DNA from: Candidatus Acidiferrum typicum
GTDB lineage: Bacteria; Acidobacteriota; Terriglobia; Acidiferrales; UBA7541
Assembly: GCA_025463055.1 (NCBI GenBank)
Contig: JAOAPV010000038.1
Location: forward strand, 110,845-174,844
Direction: 5' to 3'
Length of the DNA stretch: 64,000 nucleotides
This document shows positions 26,160 to 34,829 of the stretch, piece after piece (position 1 is the stretch's first letter; the number at the start of each line of letters is the position of its first letter). The translations under genes and the position numbers were made by a program. Under the pieces are notes generated by a model that saw nothing but the letters and a program-made list of their open reading frames with translations, was not told where the DNA came from and did not search any database.

Positions 26160-27590
26160 ATGGCGCAAACCGAAGCTCCCATTGTCGCGAATATTGCTGA
26201 TCCTTCGGCCATTCTCTCCCGCGAAGCGGGCTTGCACCGGAACCTGACGCCACGGCAACTCTCGATGATTGCTGTCGGGGGCGCTATCGGCACAGGACTC
26301 TTTCTCGGCAGCGCTCTGTCGGTGAAACTTGCGGGCCCGGGGGTGATTCTGAGCTATACCGCCGCTGCCGGTATCGCGTTGGCGCTGATGTGGGCGCTGG
26401 GCGAAATGGCCATCGCGCACCCGGTGGCTGGTTCATTCGGCGTTTATGCGGAAATGTATGTGCATCCATGGGCCGGCTTCGCCATGCGCTATTCATATTG
26501 GCTCGGACAAGTTATCGCTATCGGCAGCGAAATGGTGGCGGCTTCGATTTATTGCAAGCACTGGTTTCCCGGAGTGCCGCCCTGGGTTTGGATTGCAGGA
26601 TTTTCGGTGGCGCTGATTTGGGTGAACGCCAGCAGCGTTTCAAATTTCGGGACATTCGAATATTGGTTTGCAATGCTGAAAGTCGTCACGATTGTCTTGT
26701 TTTTGATTCTGGGCGCTGCGCTGCTCCTTGGTGTTGGATTTCCGAGAATCGGCGGTACGAATTATGTGGCCCATGGCGGATTTCTTCCCAATGGATGGAC
26801 GGGAGTTGGACTCGGCATCGCGATGGCGGTGTTCAGTTACTTGGGAATCGAAATCGTCGCAGTTACGTCAGGGGAAGCCAAAGACCCAGCCACGGCATTG
26901 CCGCGCGCTATGCGCTGGACGTTTGCGCGTCTTGGCATCTTTTATATCGGCGGGCTTGCCGTGGTCGTTGGTGTTATCCCGTGGACTAGGGTTGGGCTCG
27001 GCGAGAGCCCGTTCGTTCGAGTCTTCGAGTCCGCAGGAATTCCGGCGGCAGCGGGTGTGATGAACTTCGTGGTGCTGACGGCGGCCCTGTCGAGTGTGAA
27101 CTGCAACCTGTACTTGACAGCGCGCATGCTGTTCTCGCTGGCCCGCGGGGGCTACGCTCCATCCGCATTGGGCCGATTGAGCAAACGCGGCACTCCTGTG
27201 ACTGCACTATTCGCCTCTAGCATCGGTATGGTAGCGGCATTGTTCCTGGAGCGGAAGTACAGCGGGACGGCGTATGTCTACATGCTTGGCTCGGCTTTTT
27301 TCGGCGGTATTTTTGTGTGGCTGATGATTTTTGTCACACATCTAATGTTTCGGAGGAGCACTGCTCGATCTGGGCAAAAGGTAAAACGCTTCGGTCCGCG
27401 GGGTCCATGGCCCTCGATCTTAGGAGCCGCAGCGCTCGCCGGCGTGCTCGTTTCCACGTGGTGGGTGCCTGGCCTTCGCATCACGGTGACCGCTGGCTTC
27501 CCGTGGCTGCTTTTCATAACCCTGTGCTACTTTGGATGGAGGAAAACTCACCCCGGCGATCCGGGCGCTGGAGTCACCGTTCATGGATGA
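26160..27590 (+). CDS. APC-superfamily amino-acid permease
   Basis: A 476-residue secondary transporter of the amino-acid transporter (AAT) family. The first membrane helix carries GGAIGTGLFLGSAL, the family signature, and about 12 hydrophobic segments can be counted. EMAIAHPVAGSFG and SYLGIEIVAVTSGEA are further family positions. ATG 26160 was chosen; a GTG at 26133 adds nine residues. The last eight bases overlap the start of a kynureninase-like gene, so the substrate may be an aromatic or related amino acid (inference). Confidence 0.92.
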   Translation: MAQTEAPIVANIADPSAILSREAGLHRNLTPRQLSMIAVGGAIGTGLFLGSALSVKLAGPGVILSYTAAAGIALALMWALGEMAIAHPVAGSFGVYAEMYVHPWAGFAMRYSYWLGQVIAIGSEMVAASIYCKHWFPGVPPWVWIAGFSVALIWVNASSVSNFGTFEYWFAMLKVVTIVLFLILGAALLLGVGFPRIGGTNYVAHGGFLPNGWTGVGLGIAMAVFSYLGIEIVAVTSGEAKDPATALPRAMRWTFARLGIFYIGGLAVVVGVIPWTRVGLGESPFVRVFESAGIPAAAGVMNFVVLTAALSSVNCNLYLTARMLFSLARGGYAPSALGRLSKRGTPVTALFASSIGMVAALFLERKYSGTAYVYMLGSAFFGGIFVWLMIFVTHLMFRRSTARSGQKVKRFGPRGPWPSILGAAALAGVLVSTWWVPGLRITVTAGFPWLLFITLCYFGWRKTHPGDPGAGVTVHG

Positions 27591-28767
27591 CCTGCTCAAA
27601 TGGCGCGGCGAGTTCCCCATTCTTGACCGCTCCACCTATCTCATCAGCAATTCGCTGGGCGCGATGCCACGGGCAGTTTACGACTCGATGCGGGCTTACG
27701 CAGATTCCTGGGCGGAGCGGGGTGTACGTGCATGGGAAGAGGGTTGGTGGGACATGGCGGTGACGGTCGGCGACAAAATCGCGCCTCTGATTGGCGCCAG
27801 AGCCGGCGAGATTTCGCTCCATCAAAATGTCACCTTGATTCAGGCCGTCATCGCTTCCTGTTTTGATTTCCACGGACAGCGCAACAAAATTGTTATGACT
27901 GACCTCGAGTTCCCGTCGATTCAATACTTCTACCACGAGCAGCGCCGGCTGGGTGCGCGTGTGGAGTTGGTGGCAAGCTCCGATCCGGTGCGCATTGATT
28001 TGGACAAGTTTCTTGCTGCCATCGACGAGACGACCTTGCTCGTCCCCATCTCGCATGTTCTTTTCCGAAGTTCCTACATCGTTGACGCGCGGGCGATTAT
28101 CGAACGTGCGCACCGCGTCGGCGCGCACGTAATCCTCGATGTCTTCCAGGCGGCCGGCACCATTCCCGTCGACGTTCGGGCCTTGGGCGCCGATTTCGCC
28201 GTTGGCGGCGTGCTGAAATGGCTATGTGGTGGGCCCGGCGTCGGTTATCTGTACGTGCGCGAAGATTTGCGCGCGATGCTGCATCCTGCGCTCACCGGAT
28301 GGATCGCGCATCGGCGGCCCTTTGGCTTCGAGACCGGGGCGATCGATGCGCGCGAAGATTCATTCCGCTATCTCAATGGCACTCCCCATATTCCGGCGCT
28401 GTATGCTTGCCAGCCAGGCTTGGATATCCTTAATGCCGTGGGCATCGAAGCCATACGAGCTAAATCTCTGCGCATGACAACGCGCTTGCTTGATGGCGCG
28501 AAGGCGCATGGTTGGCGCGTCAACACGCCGGAAAATCCCGCGGAGCGCGCTGGTACCGTTTCGATCGACTGCCCTCATGCGTACGAAGTCTCCCGCGAAC
28601 TCCTGGCTCGCGAAATTCTGATCGACTTCCGGCCGAAAGGTGGCGTGCGATTTTCTCCGCATTTCTACAATCGGATAGAGGAATGCGATTTCGCACTCGA
28701 GCAATTAGACGACATCTTCCGCACGCACGCATGGGAGAAGCATGCGGCTGCCACCGCGCCGGCATGA
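27583..28767 (+). CDS. Kynureninase-like class-V PLP enzyme
   Basis: A 394-residue fold-type-I PLP enzyme. The start YLISNSLGAMP parallels the kynureninase YLxGNSLGxxP motif. Further on are LHQNVTLIQA, TDLEFPSIQYF, the aspartate in VILDVFQAAGTIP and the PLP lysine in GGVLKWLCGG. Cysteine desulfurases and selenocysteine lyases share this fold, but the opening motif favours kynureninase-like. ATG 27583 overlaps the permease stop by eight bases with GGAG upstream; an earlier ATG at 27532 lies inside the permease. It is followed three bases later by pcm. Confidence 0.82.
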   Translation: MDDLLKWRGEFPILDRSTYLISNSLGAMPRAVYDSMRAYADSWAERGVRAWEEGWWDMAVTVGDKIAPLIGARAGEISLHQNVTLIQAVIASCFDFHGQRNKIVMTDLEFPSIQYFYHEQRRLGARVELVASSDPVRIDLDKFLAAIDETTLLVPISHVLFRSSYIVDARAIIERAHRVGAHVILDVFQAAGTIPVDVRALGADFAVGGVLKWLCGGPGVGYLYVREDLRAMLHPALTGWIAHRRPFGFETGAIDAREDSFRYLNGTPHIPALYACQPGLDILNAVGIEAIRAKSLRMTTRLLDGAKAHGWRVNTPENPAERAGTVSIDCPHAYEVSRELLAREILIDFRPKGGVRFSPHFYNRIEECDFALEQLDDIFRTHAWEKHAAATAPA

Positions 28768-28770
28768 CTC

Positions 28771-29454
28771 ATGGGCGAGGGCAAAAATTTCAGAAATAGC
28801 ACCACTGACGTCTTTGGGGACGCCCGCCACGAGATGGTGGAAACGCAAATCCGCAAGCGTCACGTTAGTGACGGCCGCGTCTTGGACTGTCTTGAGCGCA
28901 TCCCCCGCCATGAATTCATTCCCGCCGAATTTCGCGATCGCGCTTATGAGGACGCCCCGCTGCCAATAGGGGAGGGCCAAACAATCTCGCAACCGTACAT
29001 CGTGGCGGCTATGACTGCCGCACTCCGCCTTCAAGGAAACGAACGCGTCCTGGAAATCGGAACTGGATTCGGCTACCAAGCCGCCGTGCTGTCCTGCCTT
29101 GCAAGAGAAGTCTTCACAATGGAGTTTCGCGCGGAATTGGCTACTGAAGCCGCCGAGCGTCTCGCCCGGCTTCACTACTCCAACGTTCACGTGCACTGCG
29201 GCGACGGTACTCTCGGCCTGCCCGATTTTGCTCCATACGACGCGATTCTCGTCGCAGCCGCCGCGCCCTCCGTACCCCCGCCTCTGCTCGCGCAGCTTGC
29301 CGAAAACGGCAGAATGATTGTGCCCGTGGGCGGCGTTGAAAACCAAGATTTGCGGCTAATCCAGCGCAGCCATGATACTTTCCTTACCACCATGCTCGAG
29401 CCTTGCCGCTTCGTCCCGCTCGTCGGTGCGCACGGCTGGAAGGAATGCTCGTAG
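28771..29454 (+). CDS. pcm: Protein-L-isoaspartate O-methyltransferase
   Basis: A 227-residue SAM-dependent methyltransferase that repairs isoaspartyl residues. The N-terminal MVETQIRKRHVSDGRVLD, PIGEGQTISQPYIVAAMT and the SAM site VLEIGTGFGYQAAVLS (Phe where Ser is usual) are visible, followed by the DAILVAAAAP strand. Three bases separate it from the kynureninase-like gene and two from the next glycosyltransferase. It is cytosolic, with no signal peptide. Confidence 0.95.
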   Translation: MGEGKNFRNSTTDVFGDARHEMVETQIRKRHVSDGRVLDCLERIPRHEFIPAEFRDRAYEDAPLPIGEGQTISQPYIVAAMTAALRLQGNERVLEIGTGFGYQAAVLSCLAREVFTMEFRAELATEAAERLARLHYSNVHVHCGDGTLGLPDFAPYDAILVAAAAPSVPPPLLAQLAENGRMIVPVGGVENQDLRLIQRSHDTFLTTMLEPCRFVPLVGAHGWKECS

Positions 29455-29456
29455 CC

Positions 29457-30221
29457 ATGAGCCCCGCCCAGCCCGATCTCTCCATCGTAATTCCGGCTTT
29501 TAATGAAGAGCTTCGTTTGCCAGAAACGCTATCTCTGATCTCCTCGTATATCCGCGGGAGCAAGCGCGAAACCGAAGTGATCGTCGTAGACGACGGTTCG
29601 ACTGACCGCACTGCGGATGTCGCCAAGTCTTTCCGCGCCGAAATTCGCCAGCTGCGCGTGGTGGCCAACAGCACGAATCACGGGAAAGGTTACAGCGTCC
29701 GCCATGGGATGATGGAAGCGAGCGGACGTATTGTACTGTTTACGGACGCGGACTTGTCGGCCCCGATCGAGGAAACGGACAAGCTCCTTGCAGCGCTCGC
29801 GGATCATGATGTGGCTATCGGGTCGCGCGCTCTGAACCGTAGCCTGATTTCCGTGCGCCAGTCCGCCTTCCGCGAGTACGCCGGCATGATTTTCAACTTC
29901 ATTGTGCGTGCCATTCTCCGCTTGCCATTTGTCGATACGCAGTGCGGCTTCAAGGCCTTTCGCCGCGAACCTTGCCGCATAATTTTCCAGCAGCAGCGCG
30001 TTGAGCGCTTCGGCTTTGATCCCGAGCTTCTCTACCTAGCGCGTCACCACGGGCTGCGCTCCGCTGAGATTCCGGTGCGCTGGGCGCATTCGCCGGCCAC
30101 AAAGGTGAGCATGTTGCGCGACAGCGTGCAAATGTTTCTCGACGTTTTCATCATCCGATGGAACTCACTACTGGGCCGGTATCCCCGTTCAGAGCCATCG
30201 ATTGCACGAGCGATCGACTGA
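29457..30221 (+). CDS. Family-2 glycosyltransferase, dolichyl-/polyprenyl-phosphate sugar type
   Basis: A 254-residue GT-A fold enzyme. LSIVIPAFNEELRLPETL, VVDDGSTDRT, FTDADLSAPIEE (the DxD metal site) and DTQCGFKAFRR match the group that transfers glucose or mannose to polyprenyl phosphate. There is no trailing membrane domain, which distinguishes it from GtrB-type enzymes. ATG 29457 is two bases beyond the pcm stop, with AAGGA upstream; ATG 29445 is possible. The downstream cis-prenyltransferase gene fits a polyprenyl-phosphate-dependent glycan role (inference). Confidence 0.87.
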   Translation: MSPAQPDLSIVIPAFNEELRLPETLSLISSYIRGSKRETEVIVVDDGSTDRTADVAKSFRAEIRQLRVVANSTNHGKGYSVRHGMMEASGRIVLFTDADLSAPIEETDKLLAALADHDVAIGSRALNRSLISVRQSAFREYAGMIFNFIVRAILRLPFVDTQCGFKAFRREPCRIIFQQQRVERFGFDPELLYLARHHGLRSAEIPVRWAHSPATKVSMLRDSVQMFLDVFIIRWNSLLGRYPRSEPSIARAID

Positions 30222-30230
30222 AAGCGACTC

Positions 30231-30279
30231 TACTTTGTGATACAAAGTACTTGACACGTTCGGAGGTTGCTGCTACTTT
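30231..30279 (+). promoter_or_regulatory. Perfect palindromic operator beside a sigma-70-like promoter
   Basis: TACTTTGT (30231-30238) and ACAAAGTA (30242-30249) form a perfect eight-base inverted repeat around GAT. TTGACA (30251-30256) follows one base later, then a 17-base spacer and TACTTT (30274-30279), a weak -10. The following two genes encode a membrane protein and a winged-helix regulator, the likely ligand of the site. Confidence 0.7.
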
Positions 30280-30286
30280 CCAGCTC

Positions 30287-30901
30287 ATGGCCTTCGTGAG
30301 TCCTCTTCGCTCCCCCAAACCCCAGCCTATCCCTATCGACGCTCGGGCTGCCGACCACTTGCGTTACATCCGCGAAACCATGGAGCGAGCAGCCGAATTT
30401 ACGGCCGTTCCAGGCTGGGGCGGGGTAGCTATGGGATTGACCGCCATCGGCGCGGCTTGGGTGGCGTCACGTCAACATTCTCCCCGCGCGTGGCTCACGG
30501 TTTGGCTCGTCGAGGCGTTTGTAGCGGTAGCTATCGCCGGATCTTCTGCCGCCACTAAGGCGCATCGTGGCAGTGCCGGACTGTTTTCCGGACCCGGTCG
30601 CAAATTTCTTCTCAGCTTTACTCCGCCGATTATCGTCGGTGGTCTCCTTACGTTCGTGCTGTTTCAAGCCGGCGTGCAATCCGTACTTCCGGGGGTGTGG
30701 CTGCTCCTCTATGGCACCGCCATTGTCACCGGCGGAGCCTTTTCAGTCCGGGTCGTTCCAGTAATGGGTCTGGCTCTCATGGGCCTCGGAGCGATCGCGC
30801 TGTTTGCGCCGTCCAATTGGGGGGATTCATTCATGGCTGTGGGCTTTGGCGCTTTGCAGATTGGCTTCGGACTATGGATCGCTCGGAATCACGGAGGATA
30901 G
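30287..30901 (+). CDS. Hypothetical six-helix membrane protein
   Basis: A 204-residue integral membrane protein. A soluble N-terminal part of about 40 residues carries DHLRYIRETMERAAEFTAVPGWGG, followed by roughly six transmembrane segments. ATG 30287 follows the operator region; the longer frame to 30158 lies in the previous gene. It is 19 bases ahead of the winged-helix regulator gene and presumably shares its transcript. Membrane protein and regulator pairs of this kind are common in Acidobacteriota, but function is unknown. Confidence 0.75.
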   Translation: MAFVSPLRSPKPQPIPIDARAADHLRYIRETMERAAEFTAVPGWGGVAMGLTAIGAAWVASRQHSPRAWLTVWLVEAFVAVAIAGSSAATKAHRGSAGLFSGPGRKFLLSFTPPIIVGGLLTFVLFQAGVQSVLPGVWLLLYGTAIVTGGAFSVRVVPVMGLALMGLGAIALFAPSNWGDSFMAVGFGALQIGFGLWIARNHGG

Positions 30902-30920
30902 CGGCAGTAAGAGGATTTAT

Positions 30921-31307
30921 ATGGCTAAAGGATCGACAGCACGGGACGAACGATACCAGCGGTCGCGCGAGACATCGTTATCTGCTACGCATACCCAGGC
31001 GCGAGAGCCCGTACCATCCGACCTCGACCGCCTCATTCATGAGCGTGTGCGATTGGGAATTGTCAGCGCTCTCGCGGTCAATCGCTCTCTGACCTTCAAT
31101 GAGTTGAAGGCCATGCTCAAGACTACAGACGGAAACTTGAGTGTTCATGCGCGCAAACTGGAGGAAGCCGATTACATCGTCTGCACGAAATCGTTTGACG
31201 GCCGATTGCCCAAGACCGAGTACCGGCTCACGGGAGCAGGGCGAAAGGCGCTGGAGCGCTACTTGAATCACATGGAAGCGCTGATTCGCGCCACGCGCGA
31301 GGGTTGA
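30921..31307 (+). CDS. Winged-helix transcriptional regulator (PF13601-like)
   Basis: A 128-residue DNA-binding protein. The winged helix-turn-helix occupies about 40-115, with DRLIHERVRLGIVSAL, LTFNELKAMLKTTDGNLSVH as the recognition helix region and the wing DGRLPKTEYRLT. It resembles the HTH_27/MarR-ArsR type regulators. ATG 30921 is preceded by GAGG. It lies between a perfect palindrome upstream and a near copy downstream (15 of 19 bases identical), so it likely controls both its own operon and the cis-prenyltransferase (inference). Confidence 0.87.
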   Translation: MAKGSTARDERYQRSRETSLSATHTQAREPVPSDLDRLIHERVRLGIVSALAVNRSLTFNELKAMLKTTDGNLSVHARKLEEADYIVCTKSFDGRLPKTEYRLTGAGRKALERYLNHMEALIRATREG

Positions 31308-31329
31308 CCAACAAAATTTTTTGTCTTTT

Positions 31330-31348
31330 GGCTTTGTAATACAGAGTA
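31330..31348 (+). promoter_or_regulatory. Second copy of the winged-helix operator
   Basis: The sequence GGCTTTGTAATACAGAGTA matches the upstream 19-base site at 15 positions, keeping the CTTTGT-x-ATACA core. It lies just after the regulator gene and 42 bases before the cis-prenyltransferase start, so it could regulate that gene. Confidence 0.55.
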
Positions 31349-31389
31349 GTTTACGTTGATAGATCTAACCTCCTGCGGCGGAGAAAGAT

Positions 31390-32148
31390 ATGCAAATGTC
31401 ACCCATAGTCCTGCGGCAACCCACCCCGATTCTCCAGGACCTTCCTACGAGACGCTCCCTTCACGTGGCCATCATCTCCGACGGGAATGGCCGCTGGGCC
31501 ACGTCACGCGGGCTTCCCCGCTCAGCGGGGCACCGTGCCGGCGCCCAAACCGCGCGGCGCATCATTTCCGCCGCTCCCGGACTGGGCATTCGCACGCTTA
31601 CGCTGTTTGCCCTGTCGTCCGCGAATTGGAAACGTCCTCCCGCGGAAGTCACTGCCATCCTGCGTTTGCTGCACGAATACCTTCTGACCGAAACGTCGAA
31701 CTGCGTCGCGGAAGGCGTGCGCCTGAGCATCATTGGGCGCCGAGACCGGATGCCGGCGACACTCCGCGACGCGATTGCTGATTCCGAAGCAGCCACTGCG
31801 AATGGCACGCGTTTACATTTGCGGATGGCAGTCGATTATTCCGCACGAGAAGCCATATTTCACGCCGCTTGCCGCTTTTACAAAGTGACCAAGCTCTCGC
31901 CGGATTCCTTCAGCGATGTCCTCTCGGAAGTTCTGCGGGGCGGTTCGACGGACGTCGACCTCTTGATCCGTACTGGGGGCGAGCAGCGGCTATCGGACTT
32001 TCTTCTCTGGGAATGCGCCTTCGCCGAATTCGTTTTCACGTCGCAGCGCTGGCCGGATTTCACAGTTGATGATTTGCAAGCGGCCCTGCGCGAGTTCGAC
32101 AACCGTGAACGTACGCGCGGCGCCTTGCCGGACGCAATCGCTGGTTAA
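31390..32148 (+). CDS. Cis-prenyltransferase, UppS-like (variant)
   Basis: A 252-residue undecaprenyl-diphosphate-synthase-type enzyme, which elongates farnesyl diphosphate with IPP to make the lipid carrier for cell-wall sugars. The signature begins HVAIISDGNGRWA, keeping the catalytic Asp and the NGRWA motif, but with Ser where Met is usual. FALSSANWKRPPAEV, LIRTGGEQRLSDFLLWE and FANRERR-like REFDNRER follow. The usual ANYGGRxEI motif reads VDYSAREAI. Divergence suggests a paralogue rather than the housekeeping UppS. GGAG lies before the ATG. Confidence 0.88.
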   Translation: MQMSPIVLRQPTPILQDLPTRRSLHVAIISDGNGRWATSRGLPRSAGHRAGAQTARRIISAAPGLGIRTLTLFALSSANWKRPPAEVTAILRLLHEYLLTETSNCVAEGVRLSIIGRRDRMPATLRDAIADSEAATANGTRLHLRMAVDYSAREAIFHAACRFYKVTKLSPDSFSDVLSEVLRGGSTDVDLLIRTGGEQRLSDFLLWECAFAEFVFTSQRWPDFTVDDLQAALREFDNRERTRGALPDAIAG

Positions 32149-32211
32149 CTTACAGGACCCGGTCGGGTGCCGGGCCGCCGCTAATAAGGATTAGCAAGTT
32201 TGTCTTGTTGG

Positions 32212-34638
32212 CTATTCCGTGCGCAAGGCCCGCATCGGATCGATAGTAGCGGCGCGCCAAGCCGGCACGACGCAGGCCGCGACGGCCACCAGCAGCAACA
32301 GCATCGCGGAGGCTAACAGTGTGAGCGGGTCGCGCGAGCTTCCGTTTGCCCAGGAGACTACTACTTTGTTCAGCGCCACGCTCAGCCCGAGGCCGATTGC
32401 CAACCCGAACCCGAGCATCGTCCCCGTGGACGCAAGCACCAGCCGGACGATGCTGGTTCGCGGCGCGCCCAGCGCCATACGAATGCCCACTTCCTGCGTC
32501 CGTTGCGTCACCGCGAACGACACCACGCTGTACAGTCCGGTAGCGGCCAGCGCCAGGGCTAGCACCGCAAACAGCGAGAACAGCGTGGCGATAAATCGCT
32601 CCTGCCCCCAGCCCCGCGTCTCCAGCCACCACAAGAGCGTATGGTCCGAAACTACGACCATTTCCGGATTCAGTTGTCGCAGCCGCTCCTTGATCGAGCG
32701 GAGCACCACATCTGGATTCCCCGTCACGCGCACCAGCAACGATTCATCCGTCGGTAGCACATAACTGTATGGCAAGAAAACCGCCGGTTTGACCGGATGG
32801 TCCAACCCATCGTTTCGCGCGTCACCTACAACTCCAACGATTTGCAGCCATTCATCCGGTGACGCGGCAAGCAGCAGCGAGGGCTGCTCTACTTTCAGCA
32901 TCGGGCTGCGCACGCTCTGCCCGATCGGATCGCCATCGCGAATAAACTGTTTCACGAACGCCTGGTTCACCACCGCCAGGTGCGCCGCGCGCATGTTCTC
33001 CGTCTCGTCATACACGCGTCCCGCGAGCAACGGAATTCGTAGCGTCAAGAACTCCTGCGGGCTTACCAGACAAAACATCGCCTGCGCGTCCGTCAGCGAC
33101 GGCCTGCCTTGCACTTCCATCTTTGCCGTGAAGCCGCCGAAACCCGGAAACCATGTGGTCGAAACGGCAGCCGTATCCACACCGGGCACTTCGGTGATCG
33201 TCTTGCGTACCAATTCGTTTGCGTTCAGCCGCACCGGCCATGTGGGATTCGCCCCTTTGGGAAATCCGACGTTCAGAGAGATTACGTGGTCCGGTTCAAA
33301 ACCCAGTGGAGTGTGGATACGCGCCGCGAACGCCTTCATCGCCGCACCTGCCGCGGCCATCAGCACCAATGTCAGGGCCACTTGGCCGGCAATCAGCAGG
33401 CGATGGGTGTGCCGGTTGTGCGCGCTGCCGGAATGCTTTCCGCTACTCGCCTGGATCAAATGCCCAAGCTGGGGACGTGAAAGCTGCCAAGCGGGCGAGA
33501 CACCAAACAGAATTCCAGTGAGCAACGCAACGACCGCGCTGAACACCAGCACGATCGCATTCACGTGAATCGCGGCTTCATGTGGAAAGGAGTAGTAGGG
33601 AAGAAAGGCTGCCAACGCCGTCACGCCTTTGTACGCAACGAGGACGCCCAACGCTGCTCCCGCAACCGACAAAACCACGGACTCCGTCAGCAGCTGGCGG
33701 ATGAGCCGGCGGCGTCCCGCTCCGACCGAGACACGCACTGCCAATTCGTGCTGTCGCGCTGTTCCCCGCCCGAGCAGCAGGATCGAAACATTGGCGCAGC
33801 CAATGATTAACAGTGCGAGGACAGCGCCGAACAGCAGCGTCAACGTTCCGGCAAATTGGCCGAGCACTTGTTCATTGAGCGTGACGATCTTTACCTTGCG
33901 GTCTTGCGGGTAGTTCTTGTCTTGTTTTGCAAACTGGTCGGCAAGAACCTGAAACTCCGCCTCCGCCACCGGAAATTTCGTCCCGGGTTTGAGCTTGATG
34001 AAGGAAAGCCAGTACTCAGTGGGGTCGGCGGTGGGCAGCGCCGGCAAATAAACGTCCGAGTCGCCCCAAGTAAAGCGCGGCGGCACGACGCCAATCACCG
34101 TGAAAATCTGATGGTCGAGCTCGACCGGCTTTCCGACCACGTCGCGGCTTCCCCCAAACTGGCGCTGCCAAAAGAGATAGCTCAGCACGGCCACGGGAGC
34201 CGGGTTTCCGCCAGGAGCGTCCGCTGGCGTGAATTCGCGGCCGAGCAGCGGCGAAACTCCCATGTATTCAAAGAGATTCGGTGAATACAGGCCGACATTG
34301 ACAGAGACAGGGACTTGGTCGCCGGTTAGATTTCGCTGATTTTCGCGCTGCAAGAAGACATCATCGAGCGAGGGAACTTTCTTTAAGTCCTTGTATCCAG
34401 AAGCGTTAACGAAAAAAAGCCCCCCGCGATCGCTCTTCTTATCGTTGAGCTGGACGTGCACCATGCGGTCGTTATCCTTGTATGGATACGGATCGAGCAG
34501 GACGCCATAGATAACGCTGAAGATGGCGGTCGTGGCGCCGATGCCGAGCATCAGGGAGAGAATCGCGGTGATCACAAAGCCCGGCGACTTCCGAAACTGG
34601 CGAAACGCGAAGCGCAGGTCCTGTAAGAGGGTCCACAT
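32212..34638 (-). CDS. ADOP-family (MacB/FtsX-like) duplicated permease
   Basis: An 808-residue permease of the acidobacterial duplicated orphan permease type. The N-terminus has LLQDLRFAFRQFRKSPGF and LMLGIGATTAIFSV, followed by a MacB periplasmic core, three transmembrane segments, a second periplasmic core and a C-terminal FtsX unit ending WRAATIDPMRALRTE. The pattern of two MacB-PCD/FtsX halves is visible in the order: helix, core, three helices, core, three helices. No ATPase gene is adjacent, as is typical of orphan permeases. It follows a second ADOP on the same strand after 191 bases. Confidence 0.93.
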   Translation of the reverse strand: MWTLLQDLRFAFRQFRKSPGFVITAILSLMLGIGATTAIFSVIYGVLLDPYPYKDNDRMVHVQLNDKKSDRGGLFFVNASGYKDLKKVPSLDDVFLQRENQRNLTGDQVPVSVNVGLYSPNLFEYMGVSPLLGREFTPADAPGGNPAPVAVLSYLFWQRQFGGSRDVVGKPVELDHQIFTVIGVVPPRFTWGDSDVYLPALPTADPTEYWLSFIKLKPGTKFPVAEAEFQVLADQFAKQDKNYPQDRKVKIVTLNEQVLGQFAGTLTLLFGAVLALLIIGCANVSILLLGRGTARQHELAVRVSVGAGRRRLIRQLLTESVVLSVAGAALGVLVAYKGVTALAAFLPYYSFPHEAAIHVNAIVLVFSAVVALLTGILFGVSPAWQLSRPQLGHLIQASSGKHSGSAHNRHTHRLLIAGQVALTLVLMAAAGAAMKAFAARIHTPLGFEPDHVISLNVGFPKGANPTWPVRLNANELVRKTITEVPGVDTAAVSTTWFPGFGGFTAKMEVQGRPSLTDAQAMFCLVSPQEFLTLRIPLLAGRVYDETENMRAAHLAVVNQAFVKQFIRDGDPIGQSVRSPMLKVEQPSLLLAASPDEWLQIVGVVGDARNDGLDHPVKPAVFLPYSYVLPTDESLLVRVTGNPDVVLRSIKERLRQLNPEMVVVSDHTLLWWLETRGWGQERFIATLFSLFAVLALALAATGLYSVVSFAVTQRTQEVGIRMALGAPRTSIVRLVLASTGTMLGFGLAIGLGLSVALNKVVVSWANGSSRDPLTLLASAMLLLLVAVAACVVPAWRAATIDPMRALRTE

Positions 34639-34829
34639 GGTCGTCTCCGTACCCAGGAATACGGACTTAGACGAGATATGTTCCTGATGGTTCCTGCCGG
34701 ACAGTCAAAATTAGAGCAGATTTACAAACATGAGTGGCTTGCCGAGCGTGGGGCACCGACGCGCCACGGTTTGTTGTGAAAATGACACAGACTCGCGGAC
34801 CCGCTTCAGAGTTTGCCAATTGCTCCGCG

